From a virus: a stretch of 64,000 nucleotides of DNA. The DNA is taken from the IMG/VR virus record IMGVR_UViG_3300034198_018992, positions 43,637-107,636 of that record. The stretch is one strand, 5' to 3'. Position numbers and translations under genes: made by a program. Below are positions 1 through 6,838 of the stretch, in pieces (position 1 is the stretch's first letter; each line of letters starts with the position of its first letter). The notes beneath the pieces were generated by a model. The model was not told the DNA's origin, did not search any database, and saw only the letters and a program-made list of their open reading frames with translations.

Positions 1-2
1 GC

Positions 3-62
3 GTTCCCCCCTCCGTGAAAACCGTCGAGGTTCGCGCCGAAGACATGGACTACCGCTGGTGA
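3..62 (+). CDS. C-terminus of a protein starting left of the window
   Basis: An open plus-strand frame runs from the window edge to a TGA at 60-62 and encodes 19 residues ending in EDMDYRW. It is convergent with the RNA ligase gene that ends 6 nt further on. Too little is visible to assign a function, and it could be a chance frame. Confidence 0.45.
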   Translation, partial: VPPSVKTVEVRAEDMDYRW

Positions 63-67
63 TTCAC

Positions 68-703
68 TCATTCAGCATATTGTTCCCACTTTTCCTTGAA
101 ACGCGAGCGCAATCTCTCGAAATAGTCGTGCGTCTTTATTTTGCACATCCAGATTTTCCCGACACAATCGCCTCTAGTTAGGGTGCCCTTGCATATAACA
201 CCCTCATTGACGTTATATTTGCCTGCACGAACGTCCTCAATGAGTTGGTCGTTCATGTTCCCGACGTAAATCACCGCAGGAGTCGGAACGATTTTGTTAA
301 ACGTATTGTGGAAATCGAAAGGTTTGACAAACCATTTATTTTTGTGGCCTACGAGAATATCGAATACGACCAACTTCTTTGGGTCTTCGGGCTCGTGCCA
401 TCCAGCGAAACTTTTAGCGCCGAAAAACTCAGAGAATACAACAATTTCTCTTTCGTTTCTGAACTCTTTATCCTTCCTGAAGAAGTCGTCCAGCGGCTTT
501 GCATGCGTTGACTTAAAAATCGACACGGCGTCCCCTAAATGCGGGTGCGTTTCTTCAATGAGGGTATGGCGACTGCCGAATAGCTCAAAACCCCGTTTTT
601 GTGTCCACTTTGCTCTGATATTTGAGCCATCTAGCTTATCGAAGGCTACGCATGGTGCTCGTGGAGCTTTTGATGCACTGATAATTGATGGATATTCTAT
701 CAT
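68..703 (-). CDS. RNA ligase, Rnl2-like nucleotidyltransferase
   Basis: This 211-aa protein has the covalent nucleotidyltransferase signature. Motif I is KLDGSNIRAKW at about residue 23, where the Lys would be adenylylated. A late motif reads EGVICKG, followed by a basic MCKIKTHDYFERLR segment typical of motif V. The length fits a bare catalytic domain (phage RNA_ligase family). The likely role is sealing nicked or cleaved RNA, probably tRNA given the array next door. It is the first of three RNA ligases in the window. A small DNA ligase is less likely because no OB domain follows. Confidence 0.8.
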   Translation of the reverse strand: MIEYPSIISASKAPRAPCVAFDKLDGSNIRAKWTQKRGFELFGSRHTLIEETHPHLGDAVSIFKSTHAKPLDDFFRKDKEFRNEREIVVFSEFFGAKSFAGWHEPEDPKKLVVFDILVGHKNKWFVKPFDFHNTFNKIVPTPAVIYVGNMNDQLIEDVRAGKYNVNEGVICKGTLTRGDCVGKIWMCKIKTHDYFERLRSRFKEKWEQYAE

Positions 704-741
704 AGAGAAGTGCGTTGTATGGAGACATTAATTCAGATGGA

Positions 742-815
742 TGGAGCCTCGTGCTGGTTACGCTCCAGCGAACCCTTTTTACCAAAAAGGCGGTTTACTA
801 TTAAATTAACGAGGC
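742..815 (-). tRNA. tRNA-Thr(GGU)
   Basis: Acceptor GCCTCGT/ACGAGGC pairs fully and CCA is encoded. Anticodon loop is TTGGTAA, D-loop AATAGTA (A18 G19), T-loop AGCGTAA (G55 C56). The discriminator is U, as in the other two Thr tRNAs here. The D-stem is weak. Confidence 0.85.
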
Positions 816-824
816 GTTAAAATT

Positions 825-898
825 TGGTCGAAACAGAAGGTTACGCTCCTTCGTCTTTTGAATGTCAATCAAAAATTCTACTATTGAACTATGTCTCG
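825..898 (-). tRNA. tRNA-Val(GAC)
   Basis: Acceptor pairs with one wobble. The anticodon stem TTTGA/TCAAA encloses TTGACAT. D-stem GTTC/GAAT with loop AATAGTA, T-loop AGCGTAA, CCA encoded. Confidence 0.85.
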
Positions 899-945
899 AA
901 ATGACTGCGCGATTTGAGTTTTGTGTATAGGCTTGCACAGTCTGT

Positions 946-1025
946 TGGTTGCGGCGTTACGAATCGCACGTAATTTATCTGCTTATGAGACAGACCAGAA
1001 GAAACTTCTCCTATGCCCGACCGCG
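946..1025 (-). tRNA. tRNA-Met(CAU)-like, initiator type, degenerate 5' half
   Basis: T-arm TTACG/CGTAA with loop TGCGATT and anticodon loop CTCATAA are clear, and CCA is encoded. The 5' end CGCGG would pair with the 3' strand leaving a C1xA72 mismatch, as in bacterial initiators. The D-arm region is several nt too long, so this may be a decayed copy. Confidence 0.5.
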
Positions 1026-1116
1026 TGGAGGTTCGGATTCCGACTTTACGGCCCCAGATATTATCGCCATCGCTGGCAACCTCCCCTTAACCGAGGGAGA
1101 CGGGGTTTTACTAACA

Positions 1117-1190
1117 TGGTCGCTAATGCTGGTAACGCTCCAGCGTCCTGCGCTTATGAAACGCGAGTCCTGCTTTTGAACGAATTAGCG
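1117..1190 (-). tRNA. tRNA with CAU anticodon (elongator Met or Ile2)
   Basis: Seven perfect acceptor pairs including C1-G72, so not an initiator. Anticodon loop TTCATAA, D-stem GTTC/GGAC with loop AAAAGCA, T-loop AGCGTTA. The sequence alone does not tell Met from lysidine-type Ile. Confidence 0.85.
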
Positions 1191-1196
1191 ATAAAA

Positions 1197-1421
1197 TTAT
1201 GAACGCGTGTCCTCGAAACAATGGATGTCAGCTTCTTCGAGAGCTTCGCGCCCTTTACTAGTGATTTCCCATCCAAAAAATCTTTTTCTCAAATGTCCCG
1301 AATCAACCAAATCTCTCATAACGCGTCCTTCGATAGAGGCCACGAAAATATCCATTCGATTGATTGAGCCTCCAAACCAGTGTAGTGTGACATTGAGAGC
1401 GTCAAGATATGTTCCATTCAT
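1197..1421 (-). CDS. small winged-helix-like protein
   Basis: A 74-aa ORF tucked between two tRNA genes. The segment GRVMRDLVDSGHLRKRFFGWE followed by ITSKGREALEE matches the recognition helix and wing pattern of small winged-helix proteins (PadR/MarR style), where LTxxGxxAL is common. It is probably a DNA-binding regulator. Both gene ends sit within about 10 nt of flanking tRNAs, so transcription is probably shared with the array. The family assignment is an inference. Confidence 0.6.
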   Translation of the reverse strand: MNGTYLDALNVTLHWFGGSINRMDIFVASIEGRVMRDLVDSGHLRKRFFGWEITSKGREALEEADIHCFEDTRS

Positions 1422-1428
1422 TGTAATT

Positions 1429-1512
1429 TGGTATCGGTGACAGGACTTGCACCTGCAAAAGTATCCGTTTTAAGCGGAGAGGCTGTGCTATTCGCCATTA
1501 ACTCACACCGAC
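1429..1512 (-). tRNA. tRNA-Leu(UAA), unusual layout
   Basis: Acceptor GTCGGTG/CACCGAT, anticodon loop CTTAAAA, T-loop TGCAAGT, D-arm GGC/GCC with an AATAGCA core. The variable loop is only about 6 nt although bacterial Leu tRNAs have a long arm, and about 8 extra nt lie between acceptor and D-arm. Confidence 0.65.
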
Positions 1513-1530
1513 ATTTTGACTAAACTTCTC

Positions 1531-1917
1531 TTAGCGCGTCCTAACTTCGACATCTGGGATAATCGTGGTAGGACGGAAGATGACACGATAATGAAAAGGC
1601 GACGCTGGAACGGATTCGATTTGTTCGCAGAACCAAGTCACGTTATCAGAAACACCAAGATAGTGCTTCTTATACTGATTCGGCCCAGTCTTTACGATAA
1701 CCGAGAGGCGCTTATCTTCTGGCGTCACAGATAGAAGACCCTCGATGGTGAGTATGTAATCTCCTGTGATGCCGTTGTAGAACACGACTCGTCTGTTGAC
1801 TTCAAAATTATGCGCGGCCTGCGAAACATTATAGGCGGCTACGTCTGATTCTGGCTGGCACCCAGCGATTGATAGTGACGCGACGGCGATGATTGCAAGT
1901 TTTAGGAATGATTTCAT
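1531..1917 (-). CDS. secreted lipoprotein
   Basis: The 128-aa product begins with a charged n-region (MKSFLK), a hydrophobic core and a lipobox ending SIAGC at about residue 19, so it should be lipidated at Cys19 and exported. No conserved domain was recognised in the rest. Phage lipoproteins of this size include Rz1-type spanins and superinfection-exclusion proteins. It is too long for Rz1, and its place among early genes fits a host-envelope or exclusion role better. That role is inferred. Confidence 0.75.
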   Translation of the reverse strand: MKSFLKLAIIAVASLSIAGCQPESDVAAYNVSQAAHNFEVNRRVVFYNGITGDYILTIEGLLSVTPEDKRLSVIVKTGPNQYKKHYLGVSDNVTWFCEQIESVPASPFHYRVIFRPTTIIPDVEVRTR

Positions 1918-1929
1918 GTTTGATTTTTA

Positions 1930-2430
1930 CTAGTCTACTCGTTTTTGCGACGGAGTCAAGAGCCCAATCTCATATTTGAAGATATACTCCTCGATAGAAA
2001 GCCCCGCCTCTTTGGCTGCGGCTTTGATTTCGCGATATTCCTCAAAAGGAATTCTCTTCTTTCCTACCCGATAAAACCACTTCTGGGTGTCGCCCCACAC
2101 AAACATCGTCGTGTAAACCGGACCAGAGATGATGGTGTTGATTTTATGAAATTTAGATTTGTTACAGTAAGTGACTGTGAACGGGCTCTTTATCTTTAAG
2201 CCTGTGCAGAAACTTCCATCTGCTGTATCGTAAGCGTTCTCTTCGAGATAACAGCCCTTCAAGATTAGTGACAGAAAATTCCAAGGATAGGAATGTAAAT
2301 GGTCCCTGTCTGCCTTGTGTATTCTGTGGATATACCACGAGAGCCACTTTGACTCGAAAATCGCCCAGCGCTCGAAGTGCAGCTCGCCCTCTTTGGAGGT
2401 AATGGTTTTGACTTTCTTGAAAAATTTCAT
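1930..2430 (-). CDS. conserved phage protein, possibly cupin-like
   Basis: A 166-aa soluble protein. The segment HLHSYPWNFLSLILKGCYLEE, then a beta-rich stretch including HKINTIISGPVYTTMFVWG, resembles the two histidine-bearing strands of small cupins. I could not confirm the full metal-binding set. The C-terminal third is basic and helical. It lies between the lipoprotein gene and a tRNA. No specific function is assigned. Confidence 0.65.
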   Translation of the reverse strand: MKFFKKVKTITSKEGELHFERWAIFESKWLSWYIHRIHKADRDHLHSYPWNFLSLILKGCYLEENAYDTADGSFCTGLKIKSPFTVTYCNKSKFHKINTIISGPVYTTMFVWGDTQKWFYRVGKKRIPFEEYREIKAAAKEAGLSIEEYIFKYEIGLLTPSQKRVD

Positions 2431-2535
2431 CGAATACGGCGGCTAGTTAAGATTAGTAACGCGGACATCACTACCGAAAGAGTTAAGATATTGAGTGGCA
2501 TTTATGTTTTCTTTGTGTTTCCGACGTAAAAATTG

Positions 2536-2610
2536 TGGTGGATACATGAGGGAGTCGCACCCTCGACTACGCATTGCGAGTGCGTCGTGATTCTATTTCA
2601 CCAATGACCC
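2536..2610 (-). tRNA. tRNA-Ala(CGC) with bulged acceptor
   Basis: Anticodon loop CTCGCAA, D-loop AATAGAA, T-loop TGCGACT, CCA encoded. G3-U70, the alanine identity pair, is present. The 3' acceptor strand ATGTATCC has 8 nt against 7 on the 5' side, leaving one bulged U. The same bulge occurs in tRNA-Ala(GGC). Confidence 0.85.
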
Positions 2611-2764
2611 ATTTCTCAAGGGGCTAACTCCCCGTCCAGCAACTAACAAGCGCGGATATTATTACCTCCGTCCTGCCAATCTACTAAGCTCAGAGCAACC
2701 CGAACTCTTTAATTCGCGACCCAATGGGCCGCAGCCAAACTAGCGTAATACGCTACTGATGAGA

Positions 2765-2841
2765 TGGAGGTCAGCCAAGGAATCTCACCTTGCTATAGAA
2801 GTTTTGCAAACGACTGCGTTCAAATAGCTCGCCCGCTGACC
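2765..2841 (-). tRNA. tRNA-Cys(GCA) copy 1, weak anticodon stem
   Basis: Acceptor GGTCAGC/GCTGACC is perfect, with U73. Anticodon loop TTGCAAA but only 2-3 stem pairs. D-loop AGCTATTTGAA (A18 U19) and T-loop TGAGATT (G55 A56) show the covaried U19-A56 pair. The gene may be decaying. Confidence 0.7.
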
Positions 2842-3630
2842 AAATTATCAAAGCTGAGACTATGCTTCGATTCGAGAACCTTTACAAGACGTATGTGTTA
2901 TCTTGTTATCCAGCGACCTTTCGACCGCTATTTCTCACAGATGCTTTTGAATGGTAGCATATCCATTAACCGTCGCGCTACTCAGCGTTTTTTCGTCTCA
3001 GCTAACCCCGCTAAAGGCCAACCAATCTTACTCTGACGCCAAACGTTATTCCCTTGAGAGGTTTAACGCTCGCTGTTGCCCGAAGGCCAGCGACTTAATC
3101 TGCTTATCGCGCTAACGTGGACAGAACTTTTTCTTGTAAGTTCCAAATACTTATCCCTATTATGTTGCGTCTGTCCAGTCGCTAGATGACCTTTCGACCA
3201 CCCAATACAACACAACATGATATCTTTCGCCAGCGGCGATTTCGACGGCTTTCTCGGTCATAAACTCTCACGAGTCCACTCCCGTTTGGGCTGCTGTTCG
3301 CGTCTTGCTTGCTAGGCTCGACATAAACAACTACGCTTCGTTCTCGACTATTTAAGTTTGAACCCGTTTACCAGAGTTTCACGTCTGGAAACGCCCCTTT
3401 CGGGACGCCGGAACCTCGATAGTCTAGTCCACAATGTTTGGCATTGTAAACCGAGGAACTACGGTTGCATAAGTGACCGTAAACGGCGGCTGAAAATGTA
3501 GGGCTTTCAGCCTTTCTTCGCCTTGCGGCGCGTTATCTAAGAGGTCATGCCCCCTTTTGTTGCTTTCGAGAGAGTTTCCTGTCTCAATCGCATGGTTACA
3601 TTCTAGGCTCTTTTGCTAAAACGTCAACAC
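2842..3630 (-). ncRNA. candidate large structured non-coding RNA (about 0.78 kb)
   Basis: No plausible ORF or cloverleaf was found, but the stretch is packed with perfect helices. They include 3070-3093 (TCGCTG/CAGCGA capping GCC-CGAA-GGC), 3119-3125 with 3170-3176 (GGACAGA/TCTGTCC), 3371-3388, 3392-3407, 3431-3447, 3460-3481 and 3488-3512 (8 bp). On the minus strand three hairpins close with GAAA tetraloops, which favours that strand. Size, phage context and tRNA neighbourhood recall the GOLLD and ROOL RNA classes. Family membership is unproven and the boundaries are approximate. Confidence 0.6.
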
Positions 3631-3632
3631 TT

Positions 3633-3977
3633 TTAATCTTCTGTCCAAAGTCCAAGAGCTTTTAGAAAAGCTTCGGCGCGCTGCGCAGCCGTGGAATTTA
3701 GAGCCACGAATGCCATATATTTGTTCTTATTGAAGTAACAGCCCCCGTTGTCCAGAACTATCTCACCCAAAAGCTCGACATAAAGTTTCGCTTGCTTTAC
3801 TGACAACATCCTCTCCGCCTCGCGCATCGCGTTCAAATCCGTCAAAGGGTCGTGGACGTTAAACATCCGCTCGTCTCGAATCACTGCTAAAGTCATTAAA
3901 CGATAGCGGCAGCTATCGGAGATGTCTTTCCAGCCACAGAACTTAATGATAGCTTTTCTTTGCGCTTCGGGTTTCAT
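3633..3977 (-). CDS. phage hypothetical protein, ABA-sandwich-like
   Basis: A 114-aa protein with the pattern DPLTDLNAMREAERML in the middle, followed by KQAKLYVELLGEIV and a C-terminal ALNSTAAQRAEAFLKALG helix. That arrangement is common in small phage proteins annotated as ABA-sandwich domain proteins. Those have no established biochemical role. Its stop codon lies right beside the structured RNA region. Confidence 0.7.
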   Translation of the reverse strand: MKPEAQRKAIIKFCGWKDISDSCRYRLMTLAVIRDERMFNVHDPLTDLNAMREAERMLSVKQAKLYVELLGEIVLDNGGCYFNKNKYMAFVALNSTAAQRAEAFLKALGLWTED

Positions 3978-3979
3978 AT

Positions 3980-4056
3980 TGGAGTCCTGTCACGGTATCG
4001 CGCCGTGCAACAACAATTTTGCAGATTGTGGGGTTCAACTTGCTCCCTCACAGGAC
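3980..4056 (-). tRNA. tRNA-Cys(GCA) copy 2
   Basis: Acceptor GTCCTGT/ACAGGAC, U73, anticodon stem ACAAT/ATTGT with loop CTGCAAA, T-stem CACGG/CCGTG with loop CGCGATA. The D-loop AGCAAGTTGAA aligns with copy 1 but has A18 G19 facing G55 C56. Confidence 0.88.
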
Positions 4057-4198
4057 ATAATTCGTTATCGAATTACTATAATTCCTATCTCGTTTTCAAA
4101 ACGAGCATCCAACTCGATTATTTTCCCATATTTACATCCTCCGCCGAGGCGGCATCGAGACTGAAGTAAAAAATCGTTGGAATAAGGTATAAAGAGCA

Positions 4199-4615
4199 TC
4201 AAAGAGGATATTGTGTCTCGAATTCAGCTCGGCTCAGCCAGTGCTCGGACTTTCCTAACATAGAGTCTAGGTTTTTCAGCGGTATGTTAAATTTTTCATG
4301 GAAATATGCCCGCTGAGCGTTCGCATCTGACCATGTGACGACATAGTGCGACGCGCCACTATCGACGGCCCGCCTAACTAAGAGAGCCAGCGCTCTATCG
4401 GCGACTTCCGTTCGTCCGTTAGCAAGATACTTACTGTAAAAGCTCACGCTTCCGATTCTCTTGTTTGTCGTTACCTCTGTCGCTGTAAGGAAAACCTTTG
4501 AAGCGGTTGGCTCGCTAGTTGGATTAACGATTTTTGCAACGGCTTTTGGTAAAAACGGAGCCAAAAGCGGGGCGACAAAAATAGCAAAGAAGGACTTACG
4601 GGAGATTGGTTTCAT
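4199..4615 (-). CDS. exported or membrane-anchored hypothetical protein
   Basis: A 138-aa protein with a basic N-terminus (MKPISRKSF) and a hydrophobic stretch to about residue 25, consistent with a signal peptide or anchor. The rest is soluble and unrecognised. It contains a region rich in Ala, Asp and His near DSGASHYVVTWSD. A strong promoter with a 6-nt gap from -10 to ATG precedes it, so the mRNA is probably leaderless. Confidence 0.65.
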   Translation of the reverse strand: MKPISRKSFFAIFVAPLLAPFLPKAVAKIVNPTSEPTASKVFLTATEVTTNKRIGSVSFYSKYLANGRTEVADRALALLVRRAVDSGASHYVVTWSDANAQRAYFHEKFNIPLKNLDSMLGKSEHWLSRAEFETQYPL

Positions 4616-4649
4616 GCTTTTATGATATCGAAACTTTCTGAGCTGTCAA
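4616..4649 (-). promoter_or_regulatory. sigma70-type promoter, leaderless layout
   Basis: TTGACA, a 16-bp spacer and TATCAT, then exactly 6 nt (AAAAGC) to the ATG at 4615. Transcription would start at or next to the start codon. Confidence 0.75.
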
Positions 4650-4903
4650 ACTTTTACTGTGCCCCTGCGGTAGTCTTCTGGATTCTTTACGCTGTCTGCG
4701 TACCAAAATTTGCCGCATCGGTTACACGTCAGTTCTGCCCAATACGAGTTGTCCTGCTCGCACCAGTTGCCAGTGTCCGCTTTGTAAACTTTATCGAGCG
4801 TCGCGTCAGGGTGTGAGCATTTCGCTTGAACCTTGGCAATTATGCTTCTAGCCTCTTCTATCTGCTTGTTCGCCTTTATGACACTGCGGAGCATGCTTTT
4901 CAT
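4646..4903 (-). CDS. small zinc-ribbon-like protein
   Basis: An 85-aa protein with an N-terminal helix and four potential metal ligands: CSH at about residue 29, a Cys near 48 and CNRC at about 60. The second pair forms a CxxC knuckle before GKFWYAD. It is probably a small zinc-binding protein. Its start overlaps the stop of the upstream gene by 4 nt, so the pair is likely co-translated. Function unknown. Confidence 0.65.
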   Translation of the reverse strand: MKSMLRSVIKANKQIEEARSIIAKVQAKCSHPDATLDKVYKADTGNWCEQDNSYWAELTCNRCGKFWYADSVKNPEDYRRGTVKV

Positions 4904-5106
4904 AATTCAATCTCGACTCTCGCATCGTTTCTTATGACTCGCATTTCTTCCAGAGTCTTATTCGTATACCAAGTGACGCGGCCATAGTCGTCAACGAGAC
5001 AAAACGCGCCACCTTGCTTCAACACAGTCCTATTGAACTGGTCTAAGGCGACCGCCGCGCCTCTTTCGAGTAGGAACGCGACTTTCTTTTCTTTGATACT
5101 AGGCAT
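4900..5106 (-). CDS. hypothetical protein, 68 aa
   Basis: The frame is open to 5133, but the first nine codons would lie inside tRNA-Gln(CUG). I therefore take the ATG at 5106 (MPSIKEKK), 4 nt downstream of the tRNA CCA. The product has no recognised domain; it contains GGAFCLVDDYGRVTWYTNK, which looks like a beta hairpin. It overlaps the downstream zinc-ribbon gene by 4 nt. Confidence 0.6.
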   Translation of the reverse strand: MPSIKEKKVAFLLERGAAVALDQFNRTVLKQGGAFCLVDDYGRVTWYTNKTLEEMRVIRNDARVEIEL

Positions 5107-5109
5107 AAT

Positions 5110-5184
5110 TGGAAGCCCCGCAACGACTTGCACGTTGAGTCTGCTGGGTCAGAACCAGATATGTTTCTATTACACCACAGGGCT
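5110..5184 (-). tRNA. tRNA-Gln(CUG)
   Basis: Acceptor AGCCCTG/CGGGGCT, anticodon loop TTCTGAC, D-stem GTGT/ACAT with loop AATAGAA, T-stem CAACG/CGTTG with loop TGCAAGT, CCA encoded. Confidence 0.88.
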
Positions 5185-5186
5185 AA

Positions 5187-5206
5187 AAGCAGCTCATTTT
5201 GAGCTG
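5187..5206 (-). other. 8-bp hairpin between two tRNA genes
   Basis: GCAGCTCA and TGAGCTGC pair around a three-T loop (TTT on the plus strand) in the 24-nt spacer between tRNA-Gln and tRNA-Ser. There is no U-tract, so a processing signal is more likely than a terminator. Confidence 0.5.
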
Positions 5207-5208
5207 CG

Positions 5209-5299
5209 TGGCGGTAAGCAGAGAACTCGCATCCCACACCTTTTTTAAGGGTGCCACTAAGTTTCCAGCTTAGGTCATCACTTTGATGATTTACTTACC
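5209..5299 (-). tRNA. tRNA-Ser(GGA)
   Basis: Class II tRNA. Anticodon stem CTAAG/CTTAG with loop CTGGAAA, long variable arm with GGCACC/GGTGT pairing, T-loop TGCGAGT, G73 and CCA encoded. Confidence 0.82.
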
Positions 5300-5302
5300 A
5301 AA

Positions 5303-5391
5303 TGGCAGCAGATTGAGGTAGCGCGCCCCACACCCTTTTGGGGTGCCCTTCGCTTTCGAGGCGAGGCCGAATCTTATTCGGGTAATCTGCT
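5303..5391 (-). tRNA. tRNA-Ser(CGA)
   Basis: Class II. Acceptor AGCAGAT/ATCTGCT, anticodon loop CTCGAAA, variable-arm hairpin CACCC/GGGTG, T-loop CGCGCTA, G73. Confidence 0.85.
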
Positions 5392-5443
5392 AAGCAGCGA
5401 TACAAATACTAGAAAAAATGTGACGCGACGTGTAAAATCATGT

Positions 5444-6016
5444 ATGAAACAAAAAATCCTTGATTGTAAAACCTCCAACCCAACATGGGGGTATAAAAAC
5501 ATAGCGAAATTTTTAGGTTGCGCTTATAGTACTGTCGCTTACTATTTGAATCCTGAAGGTAAAAAACGAAGCTTCGCACGAACGAGAAAGCATCGGGCGA
5601 ATTTCAACGGAATTTTGAAACGCAAAAAGGATAATTTCCAATGTATAGCGGGGCGGCGATGCACTAAGGCCGGATTAGCGGGCGGACGAAATCGTGCAGC
5701 TTCTCTGTTCTCTGCTCAAGAACTTAAAGACAAGCTCTTGTCTCAGCCTATCTGCTATCTTACGGGACTACCGATAAATCTACTAGAGCCGAAAACCTAT
5801 GAGCTTGACCATATTCAACCTATTGCGAAAGGAGGAGATAATTCTCTTTCAAATTGCGGCTTGACGCTAAAAGCGGTAAATCGCGCAAAATCAGACTCCA
5901 CATTAGAAGAGTTCGAGGAAATCTGTAAGTTAGTTTTGATACACCGTGGATACTCAGTATCCAAAATGGCGGAAGCTGTCGGTACTGCCCCGACCTCACC
6001 TGTTACAGTGAACTAG
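5444..6016 (+). CDS. HNH endonuclease (homing type)
   Basis: A 190-aa protein from the ATG at 5444. An upstream in-frame GTG at 5420 exists, but the paralogue at 6839 also begins MKQK. The N-terminal 35 residues form a helix-turn-helix (PTWGYKNIAKFLG). The HNH core is CYLTGLPINLL, then ELDHIQPIAKGGDNSLSN, then NRAKSD. It is antisense to the surrounding tRNAs. Its last 17 codons run through tRNA-Ser(UGA), where it finds its stop. That suggests insertion beside the tRNA with the tail supplied by tRNA sequence. Confidence 0.85.
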   Translation: MKQKILDCKTSNPTWGYKNIAKFLGCAYSTVAYYLNPEGKKRSFARTRKHRANFNGILKRKKDNFQCIAGRRCTKAGLAGGRNRAASLFSAQELKDKLLSQPICYLTGLPINLLEPKTYELDHIQPIAKGGDNSLSNCGLTLKAVNRAKSDSTLEEFEEICKLVLIHRGYSVSKMAEAVGTAPTSPVTVN

Positions 6017-6058
6017 TTTTCAAGACTAGCGCGACCAACTTATATTCGCCTAGCTTCC
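5967..6058 (-). tRNA. tRNA-Ser(UGA)
   Basis: Class II. Acceptor GGAAGCT/AGCTTCC, anticodon stem CTAGT/ACTAG with loop CTTGAAA, variable arm TCAC/GTGA, T-loop GGCAGTA, G73. It overlaps the 3' end of the antisense HNH gene by 50 nt. Confidence 0.88.
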
Positions 6059-6060
6059 AA

Positions 6061-6135
6061 TGGTGGACACATTCGGGATTCGCACCCGAAAATCAATTCT
6101 GCCAGAATTGCATGATACTATTTCATCAATGGCCC
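6061..6135 (-). tRNA. tRNA-Ala(GGC) with bulged acceptor
   Basis: Anticodon stem CAATT/AATTG with loop CTGGCAG, D-stem ATGA/TCAT with loop AATAGTA, T-loop TGCGAAT. G3-U70 is present. The 3' acceptor strand ATGTGTCC leaves one bulged U against GGGCCAT. Confidence 0.87.
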
Positions 6136-6145
6136 ATATTTACAA

Positions 6146-6221
6146 TGGTTGCGGAAATGGGATTTGCACCCATGCATGGAGGCTTATGAAACCCCTGACT
6201 TAACTACTTGTCTATCCCGCT
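6146..6221 (-). tRNA. tRNA-Met(CAU), initiator-like
   Basis: 5' AGCGGGA against 3' TTCCGCA leaves an A1xA72 mismatch and six pairs, the hallmark of initiators. Anticodon loop TTCATAA, T-loop TGCAAAT, D-loop AGTAGTTA. Nucleotide 1 is shared with the final A of the next tRNA's CCA. Confidence 0.8.
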
Positions 6222-6294
6222 GGTGAGCCGTCACGGTAATTCTCCGTGTTCCTGAGTTTAAGAGACTCGTGACTTAATTTTAGTCGAACAGCCC
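6221..6294 (-). tRNA. tRNA-Lys(CUU) copy 1
   Basis: Anticodon loop CTCTTAA, D-stem GACT/AGTC with loop AAAATTA (U19), T-stem CACGG/CCGTG with loop AGAATTA (G55 A56). The Levitt pair is thus U19-A56. Confidence 0.85.
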
Positions 6295-6298
6295 AAAG

Positions 6299-6382
6299 TG
6301 GCACACCCTTGCCGTAACGCTCGGCTTAGTCTGATGACTCTCGTTTTGGAGACGAGTTCCAATCCTTCTTGGGAGAGGGTGT
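6299..6382 (-). tRNA. tRNA with CCA anticodon (Trp codon) but a long variable arm
   Basis: Acceptor ACACCCT/AGGGTGT, anticodon stem CTCGT/ACGAG with loop CTCCAAA, T-loop AGCGTTA, G73. The variable region is 13 nt and pairs AGTC/GACT, a class II feature not expected for Trp. Confidence 0.75.
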
Positions 6383-6529
6383 ATGTGTTATATCTTACAG
6401 TCTTTCTCGCTAAACGCAAGAAGAAAATTTTCAACGGCTACGCGGTTAGAACTTAAACTTCCGCTTACTGCGCCCTGATTAAGTTGCTGTCAGGGTGCCG
6501 TCCCCTATTGGTTCTCAATAGGGTTGAAA
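6383..6529. other. tRNA spacer with hairpins
   Basis: No cloverleaf or ORF was found. Two clear inverted repeats occur: CCCTGA/TCAGGG near 6472-6495, and CCCTATTG/CAATAGGG near 6503-6523. They may be remnants of tRNAs or processing elements. Confidence 0.4.
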
Positions 6530-6611
6530 TGGCTCCTAGTCTTCGAGTCGCACGAAGCTCGTTATTTCACGGTTTAACAGACCGCCGGTTACACTCGTTT
6601 CCTTACTAGGA
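6530..6611 (-). tRNA. tRNA-Asn(GUU) copy 1, extended variable region
   Basis: Acceptor TCCTAGT/ACTAGGA, anticodon loop CTGTTAA with stem CGGT/ACCG, T-stem CTTCG/CGAAG with loop TGCGACT, G73. The variable region is about 10-12 nt and the D-region is long. Confidence 0.75.
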
Positions 6612-6621
6612 ATCTAAATTC

Positions 6622-6697
6622 TGGTCGCTCCTGTCGTACTTGCAACGACACTTTCGCGGTTTCTGAGACCACGCTCTCTGCATTGGAGTAAGGAGCG
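6622..6697 (-). tRNA. tRNA-Leu(CAG), short variable loop
   Basis: Acceptor CGCTCCT/AGGAGCG, anticodon stem GTGGT/ACCGC with loop CTCAGAA, D-arm CTC/GAG with loop CAATGCAGA, T-loop TGCAAGT, A73. Only a 6-nt variable loop. Confidence 0.82.
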
Positions 6698-6700
6698 AAA

Positions 6701-6792
6701 TGGTAGTTCTGCTCAGACTTGCACTGAGACCCGGCACCAATCAAGTGCGCCACGTTTATAAGACGTGCGATGCTACTTTACATTACAGAACC
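6701..6792 (-). tRNA. tRNA with UAU anticodon (Ile AUA codon) and a long variable arm
   Basis: Anticodon stem CACGT/ACGTG with loop CTTATAA, D-stem ATGT/GCAT with loop AAAGTA, T-stem CTCAG/CTGAG with loop TGCAAGT, A73. The variable arm pairs GCAC/GTGC, which is class II. Confidence 0.8.
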
Positions 6793-6838
6793 ATGTATCT
6801 AAATTTCCCAAAATTCTTAGCAACGTGTAAACAATCAC

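Noticed and set aside
3330-3360. tmRNA-like string AATAGTCGAGAACGAAGC (minus strand)
   Set aside because: It recalls the tmRNA tag region, but the tag would be very short, and no Ala-type acceptor with G3-U70 or tmRNA ends were found.
3340-3440. Group I intron P7-like pair (GACTA and TAGTC)
   Set aside because: The P, Q, R and S elements and a split host gene could not be found.
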